Shown here: in pieces, positions 1 to 7,773 of the stretch | Numbering within the stretch: position 1 is the first letter of the stretch | Layout of the letters: every line of letters begins with the position of its first letter | Assembly: GCA_044449445.1 (NCBI GenBank) | Contig: JBIOIA010000075.1 | Location: forward strand, 1-11,353 | DNA: 11,353 nucleotides | Direction: 5' to 3' | Source of the DNA: DASXPG01 sp044449445 | Lineage (GTDB): Bacteria > Gemmatimonadota > Gemmatimonadetes > Gemmatimonadales > JACORV01 | Position numbers and translations under genes: made by a program | Notes under the pieces: model-generated | What the model was told of the DNA's origin: nothing | Seen by the model: the letters and a program-made list of their open reading frames with translations, nothing else | The model's database searches: none

Positions 1-186
1 GACCAGCCGCAGGAGCATTCCCTGCGCCTCGTTGCGCAATTCGAGCTGGACATCGGTGCCCGACTGCCGCTCGCCGACGATGCCGCGACCGAACCAATCG
101 GTCGCGCCGGCCGAGCTGACCTCCTGCGCCGCGCCCGCGCTCGCGAGCGCCGCACACGCGGTGACGAGCACCATCAGGGTCCGCAC
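1..186 (-). CDS. Unidentified exported protein, N-terminal part (3' end outside window)
   Basis: Only the first 62 codons are visible and the frame stays open to the window edge. I chose the GTG at 186 because GGGAGG lies five bases upstream (192-197); an ATG four codons later is less well placed. The N-terminus reads MRTLMVLVTACAALASAGAAQ: one arginine, a hydrophobic core and an Ala-rich end, as in a Sec signal peptide with likely cleavage after AGAA, before QEV. A cysteine at residue 11 (VTAC) weakly resembles a lipobox, but the hydrophobic stretch before it is short, so a periplasmic or secreted soluble product is more likely. The visible mature part (SSAGATDWFGRG, then QSGTDVQLELRNEAQG) matches no family I recognise. 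The gene follows groEL but has its own promoter candidate, so it need not be heat-shock regulated. Function unknown. Confidence 0.7.
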   Translation of the reverse strand, partial: MRTLMVLVTACAALASAGAAQEVSSAGATDWFGRGIVGERQSGTDVQLELRNEAQGMLLRLV

Positions 187-191
187 TTCGG

Positions 192-197
192 CCTCCC
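192..197 (-). promoter_or_regulatory. Shine-Dalgarno site deciding a GTG start
   Basis: GGGAGG on the minus strand, five bases before the GTG at 186. It fixes the start of the exported protein despite the non-ATG codon. Confidence 0.65.
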
Positions 198-214
198 GGC
201 AAGATGACTGCCGC

Positions 215-223
215 ATCATACCA
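215..223 (-). promoter_or_regulatory. Extended -10 promoter candidate for the exported-protein gene
   Basis: The minus strand reads TGGTATGAT, a TGn extension joined to TATGAT (one mismatch to TATAAT). No convincing -35 box lies 16-18 bp upstream, as is tolerated in extended -10 promoters. Transcription would start near 208 and give a leader of about 22 nt containing the Shine-Dalgarno site. It lies between the groEL terminator and the gene, where a separate promoter is expected. Inferred from sequence only. Confidence 0.45.
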
Positions 224-260
224 CAGGATAACGCGGCGCCGTTCCCGGGGGCAAACGACG

Positions 261-286
261 GCGGCCCCGGATCGCTCCGGGGCCGC
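261..286 (-). terminator. GC-rich hairpin, probable terminator of groES-groEL
   Basis: A perfect 10-bp inverted repeat (GCGGCCCCGG and CCGGGGCCGC) encloses a 6-nt loop, starting 36 nt past the groEL stop codon. The minus-strand tail is CGTCGTTTGC, with only a short T run, so it is not a textbook intrinsic terminator. The stem is very stable, and tails poor in T are common in high-GC genomes. It could also act as an mRNA 3'-end stabiliser. Confidence 0.65.
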
Positions 287-322
287 GTCTCCTGCCTCCC
301 GCCTCGGTTCAGGCGGAAGCGC

Positions 323-1966
<1,644 letters not shown>

Positions 1967-1994
1967 TGCTCTTCTCTCCCGTTGGTGCGGACGC

Positions 1995-2303
1995 TCAGCC
2001 GAGCTTGGCCAGGACGTCCGACTCCTTGATGATGAGAACGTCTTCGTCGTCGATCTTGACCTCGGAGCCGCTGTACTTCCCGTACAGCACCCGGTCACCC
2101 ACCTTGATCTCGAGCGGCACGCGCTCGCCCTTCTCGTAACGGCCCGGCCCCACGGCGACGATCTCGCCCTGCTGCGGCTTCTCCTTCGCGGTGTCCGGGA
2201 TGTACAGCCCGCCACGCATCGTCTCCGTCTCCTCGAGCGGACGGATCGCGACACGGTCGGCGAGCGGGTGCACCTTCATCTTGGACTTCGTTGCAGTGGC
2301 CAT
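1995..2303 (-). CDS. groES: Co-chaperonin GroES (10 kDa, Hsp10)
   Basis: GroES forms the heptameric lid that caps the GroEL ring and encloses the substrate in the folding chamber. The product is 102 residues. The core begins VHPLADRVAIRPLEE; the GroEL-binding mobile loop follows at about 24-43 (ETETMRGGLYIPDTAKEKP), then GEIVAVGPGR, VGDRVLYGKYSG and the closing EDVLIIKESDVLAKL. It carries about eight extra N-terminal residues (MATATKSK) compared with the shortest GroES proteins; a second Met at residue 9 would give the short form. I chose the ATG at 2303 because GGAGG (2311-2315) lies seven bases upstream. It is the first gene of the groES-groEL operon, with promoter and CIRCE operator directly upstream. 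Confidence 0.98.
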   Translation of the reverse strand: MATATKSKMKVHPLADRVAIRPLEETETMRGGLYIPDTAKEKPQQGEIVAVGPGRYEKGERVPLEIKVGDRVLYGKYSGSEVKIDDEDVLIIKESDVLAKLG

Positions 2304-2352
2304 GCTGCTTCCTCCAGGTGCCCAAAAAGCGTGAATGAGTGATGTTCGCTGA

Positions 2353-2381
2353 GTTAGCACTCTACGGCCGAGAGTGCTAAC
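2353..2381 (-). promoter_or_regulatory. CIRCE operator (HrcA binding site)
   Basis: TTAGCACTC (2354-2362), nine bases, then GAGTGCTAA (2372-2380): a perfect match to the CIRCE consensus, with one further G-C pair on each side. It lies nine bases downstream of the -10 box, in the untranslated leader of groES. The repressor HrcA binds this element in many bacteria and is released on heat shock. The element is palindromic; the strand given is that of groES. Confidence 0.97.
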
Positions 2382-2389
2382 AGACGCTG

Positions 2390-2418
2390 AAGGTAGCCGC
2401 GCTGAGCGGTCCCGTCAA
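2390..2418 (-). promoter_or_regulatory. sigma70-type promoter of groES-groEL
   Basis: The minus strand has TTGACG (2413-2418, five of six to the -35 consensus), a 17-bp spacer and TACCTT (2390-2395, four of six to TATAAT). Transcription should start near 2383, placing CIRCE at about the start site, where bound HrcA would block RNA polymerase. An A/T-rich patch with AATTAATT (2427-2434) lies just upstream of the -35 box and may act as an UP element. Confidence 0.75.
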
Positions 2419-2453
2419 GTCGCTGTAATTAATTGACTGACAATGATTTATGC

Positions 2454-2482
2454 AAAAGCGCAGGCCGGTCTTCGAACTGGCC
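2454..2482 (-). terminator. Intrinsic terminator candidate ending the long operon
   Basis: Immediately after the stop codon of the last operon gene, the minus strand can form GGCCAGTT-CGAA-GACCGGCC. This is an eight-position stem with one A-C mismatch and one T-G pair, closed by a CGAA loop. TTTT (2454-2457) follows after five bases. The stem is modest, but the site is right: it separates the nine-gene operon from the groES promoter. Confidence 0.5.
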
Positions 2483-3430
2483 CTATAGCGCGAAGGCGAG
2501 CAGGATCGCGGCGTCGGTCACCGCCCAGGCGAGCAGCGCCGCGTACATGCCGCGCTTGTGCTCCACGGGCGGCATCGTAGCGTGACGCTTCAGCCAGCGG
2601 AACAGCAGCACCAGCCACATCGCCAGCGCCACCGGGATGCCGACGTCGCGCCACGAGACGCTCGCGCCGACGGCGCTGGTGAACATCGCGAACGCGATCA
2701 ACACGCACCCGATGGCGACCAGCAGGCTGCGCTTCATGCCGAGCATGATGGCGAGCGTGCGGTCGCCGCGGCGCCGGTCCTCGTCGAACTGGTAGAGCTG
2801 GGTGAGCGGATACAGGGCGGCGAACAGCGGGCAGAAGCCGAGCAGCACCAGCGCGTGCGCGTGGTCGAGCGGCCGCGCGGTCGCAGCCCAGCCGGCGTAC
2901 GGCGTCAGCGTGCCGAAGCCCACCATGTTGATCAGCCAGTCCACGCCGCCCACAGCCTTGAGCCGCACCGGCGGCACGGAATAGGCGAGGCTCATGGCGA
3001 AGCAGGCGGCGTAGGCAAGCGCGAACGCCGAGCCGAGCGAGAAGGCGAGGAGCTGCCCCGCCGCCATCAGGCCGAGCGAGAACGAGAGCAGGTACGTCGG
3101 CGGCCTGGGCGGCTTGTCGAGATAGCCGATGTCGCCCTCGTCGCGGTCGAACACGCTGTTGATCGCGAGGGTGCCGCCGTTGAGCAGCACCACCCACAGG
3201 AACAGGGCCCACAGCCCTTCGCCGACTCCCTCGCCGTGCGCCAGCGGGCGCAGCCCGACCGCGAGAACGAAGCCCAGCGCCGTGTGCGCCGCCATGATCG
3301 GCCACTCGGCGGGCCGCATGTGGAGGAGGTACGAGAACGCGTCGCCCGGAAGCAGGTGATAGCCGACGCGGCGGAACGCGTTCAGCGTGCGATCCGCGCC
3401 CTCGCCGCCGGCCGAGTCCGGAGTCGTCAC
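2483..3430 (-). CDS. UbiA-family prenyltransferase (acceptor unknown)
   Basis: An integral membrane enzyme of 315 residues that should transfer a polyprenyl chain from its diphosphate to an acceptor. Both Asp-rich Mg-diphosphate motifs are present: NSVFDRDEGD at 91-100 and DEDRRRGD at 216-223. About eight to nine hydrophobic segments are visible, starting near 44-60 and 72-90. The stretch AYSVPPVRLKAVGGVDWLINMVGFG between the motifs fits the YSxPPxRLK pattern of chlorophyll-synthase-like and lycopene-elongase-like UbiA members, but the substrate cannot be read from sequence. The start is a GTG one base after the coaX stop, so translation probably depends on coupling; I see no strong Shine-Dalgarno site. 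Last gene of the long operon. It differs clearly from the other UbiA protein at 5853-6683. Family call firm, reaction open. Confidence 0.9.
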   Translation of the reverse strand: MTTPDSAGGEGADRTLNAFRRVGYHLLPGDAFSYLLHMRPAEWPIMAAHTALGFVLAVGLRPLAHGEGVGEGLWALFLWVVLLNGGTLAINSVFDRDEGDIGYLDKPPRPPTYLLSFSLGLMAAGQLLAFSLGSAFALAYAACFAMSLAYSVPPVRLKAVGGVDWLINMVGFGTLTPYAGWAATARPLDHAHALVLLGFCPLFAALYPLTQLYQFDEDRRRGDRTLAIMLGMKRSLLVAIGCVLIAFAMFTSAVGASVSWRDVGIPVALAMWLVLLFRWLKRHATMPPVEHKRGMYAALLAWAVTDAAILLAFAL

Positions 3431-3431
3431 C

Positions 3432-4217
3432 TCAGTGGATGCCGCCGCCCTGGGCCAGCCACTGGGAGGCGAGGCGCAGGCCCTGGAGCGTCAGATCCGG
3501 ATGCACTTCCTCGATTTCGGTCGAGTACTTGGCGACCAGCGGCGCGAGGCCGCCGGTGGCGATCACCTTCGGCACGTCCCGCGTCGGCCACTCGGCCTTG
3601 ATGCGGCGCACCATGCCGTCCACGGCGTCGGCCGCGCCGAACACCAGGCCCGCGCGGATGCACTCGTCGGTGCGCTTGCCGATCGCGCGCTCGGGCGGCC
3701 CGAGCTCCGTGGCCGAGAGCTTCGCCGCGCGCCGCACCAGGTTCTCGCCCGCGGTGCGGATGCCGGGCGCGATGATGCCGCCCAGGAACCGGCCGTCTTT
3801 CGTGATGCAGTCGAGCGTGGTCGCGGTGCCGAAATCCACCACGATGGTGTCCACGCCGAACAGCCGGCTGGCGGCCAGCGTGTTGATCATCCGGTCGGCG
3901 CCCACGGTCATCGGCTCATCGACCTCGAGCCGGATCGGCAGATTGGCCGCGGTGACGATCGTCGGGACCGTCCCGGTGGCGGTGACGACGCCGTCGGCGA
4001 TCGCCTCGGTGGCCGCCGGCACGACCGAGGCGAGGATCGAGCGGTCCGTCTCGGTGATGTCGAGGCCGGCCTCCTGGAACAGCGCGCGCAGCATCACCGC
4101 CCACTCGTCGGCGGTGCGGTCGGGCCGCGTCGTGACGCGCCAGCTGCGCTCGAGGTCTTCGCCCGAGAAGAGACCGAACGTGACTTCCGTGTTGCCGGCG
4201 TCGATGGCGAGGAGCAT
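3432..4217 (-). CDS. coaX: Type III pantothenate kinase CoaX
   Basis: This cytosolic enzyme catalyses the ATP-dependent phosphorylation of pantothenate, the first step of coenzyme A synthesis. The product is 261 residues, normal for CoaX. It shows the ASKHA-type phosphate loop DAGNTEVTFG at 6-15 with Asp6, SVVPAAT at 64-70, GADR at 106-109 with the catalytic-type Asp108, DFGTATT at 128-134, GGIIAPGI at 146-153 and ATGGLA at 220-225. All CoaX hallmarks are present, so it is not a BvgA-type accessory relic. It starts with ATG twelve bases after birA, without an obvious Shine-Dalgarno site. The birA-coaX pairing recurs in bacteria and joins two cofactor activities. The downstream UbiA gene begins one base after its stop. 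Confidence 0.97.
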   Translation of the reverse strand: MLLAIDAGNTEVTFGLFSGEDLERSWRVTTRPDRTADEWAVMLRALFQEAGLDITETDRSILASVVPAATEAIADGVVTATGTVPTIVTAANLPIRLEVDEPMTVGADRMINTLAASRLFGVDTIVVDFGTATTLDCITKDGRFLGGIIAPGIRTAGENLVRRAAKLSATELGPPERAIGKRTDECIRAGLVFGAADAVDGMVRRIKAEWPTRDVPKVIATGGLAPLVAKYSTEIEEVHPDLTLQGLRLASQWLAQGGGIH

Positions 4218-4229
4218 AGGCCGGAAACG

Positions 4230-4994
4230 CTAGGCCGGCTCGGTCCGGCGGTCAAGCGAACCGTCGGCGCGCCGGACGAGGAGCGCGCCGTCGGGCGTGA
4301 GGTCTGTGATCTGTTCTCCCGTCCCGGCGAGCGGCCAGGCCAGCTTCGTGAACCGGGCGCGCTCCTCGGGCTCGAGCGCGCTCCCCATGGTCTCGAGCGC
4401 GCGGAGCCGGGGCACCAGCGCCTCGAGCACCGCGAGACGTCCGAGTCCCGGCGCGACCTCCGCCAGCGCGATCGGCGTGCCGGCGCCCTCCGGAACCGGC
4501 CCAATCACGTTGATGCCGACGCCGACGGCGACCCACCCCAGCACGTCGCCGCTCCAGCGCGCCTCGCACAGGATCCCGCCCGCCTTGCGTCCCTGGACCA
4601 TCACGTCGTTCGGCCACTTGAGCCGCGGCTCGAGTTTCCGGTCTATGCCCTCGAGCGCGAGGACCGTGGCCAGCCCGGCGCGCACCGCGAGCACTCCGCC
4701 CAGCGGCGCCGCGCGCGGCCGGATCAGCAGCGTGAGCCAGATGCCGGCCCCGCGCGGAGAGATCCAGCGCCGCCCGAGCCGTCCCCGTCCCGCGGTCTGT
4801 TCGTCGGCCAGCACCAGCGTGCCCCCGCTCGCGCCCTTCGCGCCGAGATCGTGGGCCACGTCGAGCGTGGAGCCGGTGGTCTCGAGCAGCACGATCCGGC
4901 CGGCGCCGAACCGCCGGGCCAGATCGTCCGCGGACAGCCCGTCGTAGGTCTGCGTTCCGAGGGCGCCGCTCAGGCTCCACCCCGCAGGGTCCAC
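4230..4994 (-). CDS. birA: Biotin--[acetyl-CoA carboxylase] ligase, monofunctional
   Basis: The enzyme activates biotin as biotinyl-5'-AMP and attaches it to the biotin carboxyl carrier protein. Seen: ETTGSTLDVA at 38-47, the adenylate loop GRGRLGRRW at 69-77, KWPNDV at 126-131 with the ligand-binding lysine 126, KAGGILCE at 137-144, GVGINV at 158-163, and a small C-terminal SH3-like domain. There is no N-terminal helix-turn-helix, so this should be a pure ligase and not the biotin-operon repressor. The frame stays open far upstream, inside uppP, but that part is not BirA-like. I chose the GTG at 4994 (254 residues), which overlaps uppP by 25 nt; its Shine-Dalgarno site is weak and the exact start is uncertain. 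A start near the GTG in RIVLLETT would remove the segment that usually precedes this motif. Confidence 0.93.
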   Translation of the reverse strand: MDPAGWSLSGALGTQTYDGLSADDLARRFGAGRIVLLETTGSTLDVAHDLGAKGASGGTLVLADEQTAGRGRLGRRWISPRGAGIWLTLLIRPRAAPLGGVLAVRAGLATVLALEGIDRKLEPRLKWPNDVMVQGRKAGGILCEARWSGDVLGWVAVGVGINVIGPVPEGAGTPIALAEVAPGLGRLAVLEALVPRLRALETMGSALEPEERARFTKLAWPLAGTGEQITDLTPDGALLVRRADGSLDRRTEPA

Positions 4995-5833
4995 GTCAGC
5001 ACCGCTGCGCCCGCCGCCAGCCGGTAGACGGCGAACGGCGTAAAGCCACGATGGCGCACCCAGCTCATGAACCACGCCACGACGCCGTACGCGACCACGA
5101 ACGACACGACGAACCCGATGCCGAGGACGGCCCACCCGTGCGGCGTCATGTGGACCGAGCCGAGCGGCCCGGCCTCCCCGGGCCGCAGCGCCTTCCGGAG
5201 ATCGTAGAGCGTGGCGGCGAGCATCGTGGGCATCGAGAGGAAGAACGAGAACTCGAGCGCCGCGCCGCGCGACATGCCCGCGAGCTGCCCCGCGGTGATC
5301 GTCGCCATGGAGCGGGACGTCCCGGGAAACACGGCCGAGAGCGTCTGGCACAGCCCGATCCACACCGCCTGAGGGAGGTTCATCGCTTCCATCTGCGCGG
5401 TGCGCACCGGCGGCTTGTTGCGCGCGCTCAACGCATCCACCACCCACATCACGATGCCGCCCACGATCAGCGCTGTGCCCATCACGACCAGGCTCTCCAG
5501 GTGTTTGCCGATCAGCCTGACGAGCAGCAGCGAGGGCACCGCGGTGCAGACGAACGCGACCATCGTGAGCGTGAACGGATGAGCGCGCCAGCCGCGCGCG
5601 CCCGTGCTCCTGAGCCCGGCGACGAACGCCGCGATCCGGTGGCGGAAATAGAACGGCAGGCAGGCCACGGCGCCGAGCTGGATCACGATCGAGAACATCT
5701 TCCAGTAGCCGTCGGCGAGGCTCACGCCGAGCAGCGCCTCGACGATGCGCAGGTGGGCCGTGGAGCTGACCGGGAGGAACTCCGTCAGGCCTTCGACGAC
5801 GCCCAGCACCGCGCTCAGCAGGTAATCGTTCAC
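4970..5833 (-). CDS. uppP: Undecaprenyl-diphosphatase UppP (BacA type)
   Basis: A polytopic membrane phosphatase that turns undecaprenyl diphosphate into the monophosphate, regenerating the carrier lipid for peptidoglycan and other envelope polymers. Overexpression of such genes is known to give bacitracin resistance. The product is 287 residues. The family motif EGLTEFLPVSSTAHL lies at 14-28 (Glu14, Glu18, Ser23, Ser24) and PGTSRS at 170-175 supplies the catalytic Arg. Several hydrophobic segments follow, including 113-133 and about 234-255. The start is GTG at 5833, with GGAGG (5838-5842) four bases upstream. It begins 19 nt after the UbiA gene and its 3' end overlaps the chosen birA start. 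Intact. Confidence 0.97.
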   Translation of the reverse strand: MNDYLLSAVLGVVEGLTEFLPVSSTAHLRIVEALLGVSLADGYWKMFSIVIQLGAVACLPFYFRHRIAAFVAGLRSTGARGWRAHPFTLTMVAFVCTAVPSLLLVRLIGKHLESLVVMGTALIVGGIVMWVVDALSARNKPPVRTAQMEAMNLPQAVWIGLCQTLSAVFPGTSRSMATITAGQLAGMSRGAALEFSFFLSMPTMLAATLYDLRKALRPGEAGPLGSVHMTPHGWAVLGIGFVVSFVVAYGVVAWFMSWVRHRGFTPFAVYRLAAGAAVLTWTLRGGA

Positions 5834-5852
5834 CGCGCCTCCGCGCTCGTGA

Positions 5853-6683
5853 TCACAGTCGGTCCCACAGCAGCGCGATCAGCCCAAAGAGCATCGCGGT
5901 CTTGAGCGCCGCGCGCACGCCGGCGACCTGCCGCTCGAGCAGCCGCGCGATCAGCACGATGACGCCGACGTCGATCAACGTCACCAGGATCACGTAGCGG
6001 CGAGCGTACCAGCCGGCTGCGTAGGGCGCGAGCGAGACGGGAACGAACAGCGCGAGCGCACCGGCCGCGAGCGCGAGCGCCGTCTTCGACCCGTACGCGA
6101 TGGGCAGCGTGCGCCGGCCGGCCGCGCGGTCGCCCGCTTCGTCCTCGACGTCCTTGACGAGCTCGCGCGCGAAGTGCAGCAGCGCCGCCATCGCGGCGGG
6201 CGCGAGCCCCGCACGCCACCATCCCACGGCGCTCGCGCCGTAGATCACGGGCAGGCTGGCCACCGCGGCGACCGCCACGTTGCCGGCCATGCCGTGGCGC
6301 TTGAGCAGCGGCGAGTAGACCAGCATCACCAGCAGCGCCGCCAGCGCGATCGCGAACAGCTCGGTGCTCACCCACCACGCGAGGACCAGCCCGAGTCCGC
6401 CCGCCACGCCGCCCATGCCGAGCGCGGAGCGCAACGACACCGTGCCGCTGACCAGCGGCGCGTCCGGCCGGTTGAGCCGGTCCGCCTCGCGGTCGGCGAC
6501 GTCGTTGGCCACGTTGCCCGCGGCGCCCAGGCAGGCGGCGGATGCCATGGCCCACCACACCATCGCCGGAAACGTGGCACGCCCCTGCGCAAGAACGCCG
6601 CCGATCGCGACCCCGGCGGCGCTCAGCAGCAGATTGCGCGCCCGCACCAGCGCGAGCGCGTCAGCCGCCCAGGACCTGGCCAT
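5853..6683 (-). CDS. UbiA-family prenyltransferase, digeranylgeranylglyceryl-phosphate-synthase-like
   Basis: A 276-residue membrane prenyltransferase. The first Asp-rich motif is NDVADREADRLNRPDAPLVS (60-79) and the second is KDVEDEAGDRAAGRRTLP (177-194). These two blocks, with YSPLLKRHGMAGN at 123-135, look most like the archaeal-type UbiA branch that adds a second geranylgeranyl chain to geranylgeranylglyceryl phosphate. Bacterial members of this branch are known, but their acceptors are mostly untested; a quinone or other isoprenoid product remains possible. Hydrophobic segments fill most of the remaining length. The ATG at 6683 overlaps bshA by 23 nt, with GAGG three bases upstream. uppP follows after 19 nt. 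Family membership is firm; subfamily and substrate are inferred from motif resemblance alone. Confidence 0.88.
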   Translation of the reverse strand: MARSWAADALALVRARNLLLSAAGVAIGGVLAQGRATFPAMVWWAMASAACLGAAGNVANDVADREADRLNRPDAPLVSGTVSLRSALGMGGVAGGLGLVLAWWVSTELFAIALAALLVMLVYSPLLKRHGMAGNVAVAAVASLPVIYGASAVGWWRAGLAPAAMAALLHFARELVKDVEDEAGDRAAGRRTLPIAYGSKTALALAAGALALFVPVSLAPYAAGWYARRYVILVTLIDVGVIVLIARLLERQVAGVRAALKTAMLFGLIALLWDRL

Positions 6684-7773
6684 ACACCTCTTCGTAGAGC
6701 GGAACGACCTTCGCGGTCGCGAAGTCCGCGGCGCGCCGGCGCGCCGCGAGCGAAGCCGCGCGGCGGCGCTCCTGGTCCTCGAGGAGCTGAATGGCGCCGC
6801 GCGCCATGGCGTCCACGTCGCCCACGTCCGCGAGCACCCCGCTCACACCGTCCTCGACCACCTCGGGCAGGCCGCCGACCCGCGTGCCGATCACCGGCAC
6901 ACCGGTGGCGAGCGCCTCGAGCGCCGAGAGGCCGAACGACTCGCTCTGGCTGGGCAGCAGGTAGAGGTCCGCCCAGCGCAGCACGTCCGCAACGTCCTCC
7001 ACCTTGCCCAGCCAGCGCGCGCGCTTGTCGAGGCCGAGCTTCTCGAGCTCGTGCTCGGCGGCGCCCCTGTCCGGGCCGTCACCGACCATCACCAGGCGCG
7101 AGGGCAGCTTCGCGTTGACCCGCGCGAAGACCTGCACCACGTCGAGCAGCCGCTTCACGGGCCGCATGTTCGAGATGTGCATCAGCACGTGCTCGCCGGC
7201 CGGGAACGTGGTGCACCGCTCCGGCGGCGGCTTGAACTCGTCCAGGTCCACGAAGTTCGGAATGACGCCGATCGCGCAGCCGGTGCAGCCGAAGGCCCGG
7301 TACGTCTCGTCGCGCAGGTACTTCGACACGGCGGTGACCGCGTCGGACTTCTCGATCGAGAACCTGGTGATCGTGAAGTACGAGGGGTCCTGCCCCACCA
7401 GCGTGATGTCGGTGCCGTGCAGCGTCGTCACGATCGGCAGGTGCCGCGTCTCTTCCATCAGCTGCTGCGCCATCCAGCCCGAGATCGCGTGCGGAATCGC
7501 GTAGTGCGCGTGAATGAGGTCGAGCTTTTCCTTGACCGCGACTTCGTGGAGCATCACGGCGAGCGCGAGCGAGTACGGGGGATGCTCGAACAGCGGGTAG
7601 CTGCCGATCTTCACTTCGTGGAAGGTGACGCGCTCGTTGAAGCGGAGCCGGAACGGCAGCGCGTAGGAGATGAAATGCACGTCGTGGCCGCGGCCGGCCA
7701 GGGCGAGGCCCAGCTCGGTCGCGACGGCACCTGAGCCGCCGTAGGTCGGGTAGCACACGATGCCGATACGCAT
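6661..7773 (-). CDS. bshA: N-acetyl-alpha-D-glucosaminyl L-malate synthase BshA
   Basis: A GT4-family, GT-B-fold glycosyltransferase that joins GlcNAc from UDP-GlcNAc to L-malate, the first step of bacillithiol synthesis. The 370-residue length and the BshA-specific pattern both fit: MRIGIVCYPTYGGSG at 1-15, HAHYAIPHA at 88-96, TTLHGTDITLVG at 116-127, FVDLDEF at 174-180, SNMRPVKR at 201-208, VGDGP at 230-234, and the nucleotide-sugar EX7E motif in SESFGLSALEA at 277-287. The frame is open upstream to 8454, but that part is a shadow of miaA. The ATG at 7773 shares one base with the miaA stop (TGATG), with AAGGA six bases upstream, so translation is probably coupled. No bshB or bshC is in the window, so a complete bacillithiol pathway is not shown here. 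Confidence 0.94.
   Translation of the reverse strand: MRIGIVCYPTYGGSGAVATELGLALAGRGHDVHFISYALPFRLRFNERVTFHEVKIGSYPLFEHPPYSLALAVMLHEVAVKEKLDLIHAHYAIPHAISGWMAQQLMEETRHLPIVTTLHGTDITLVGQDPSYFTITRFSIEKSDAVTAVSKYLRDETYRAFGCTGCAIGVIPNFVDLDEFKPPPERCTTFPAGEHVLMHISNMRPVKRLLDVVQVFARVNAKLPSRLVMVGDGPDRGAAEHELEKLGLDKRARWLGKVEDVADVLRWADLYLLPSQSESFGLSALEALATGVPVIGTRVGGLPEVVEDGVSGVLADVGDVDAMARGAIQLLEDQERRRAASLAARRRAADFATAKVVPLYEEVYGQVLGG

Noticed and set aside
1..186. Lipoprotein reading of the exported protein (VTAC at residues 8-11)
   Set aside because: The hydrophobic stretch before the Cys is only about eight residues, and a better Sec cleavage site (AGAA, before QEV) follows; kept only as an alternative.
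1967..2254. 96-residue N-terminal extension of GroEL
   Set aside because: It overlaps groES in another frame, is Arg/Ser-rich and unlike any chaperonin; the ATG at 1966 has a ribosome binding site and the canonical N-terminus.
2448..3305. Minus-strand frame of 285 codons overlapping the UbiA gene
   Set aside because: Its translation is Arg/Ala/Gly-rich without membrane segments, while the other frame gives a full UbiA protein with both Asp-rich motifs.
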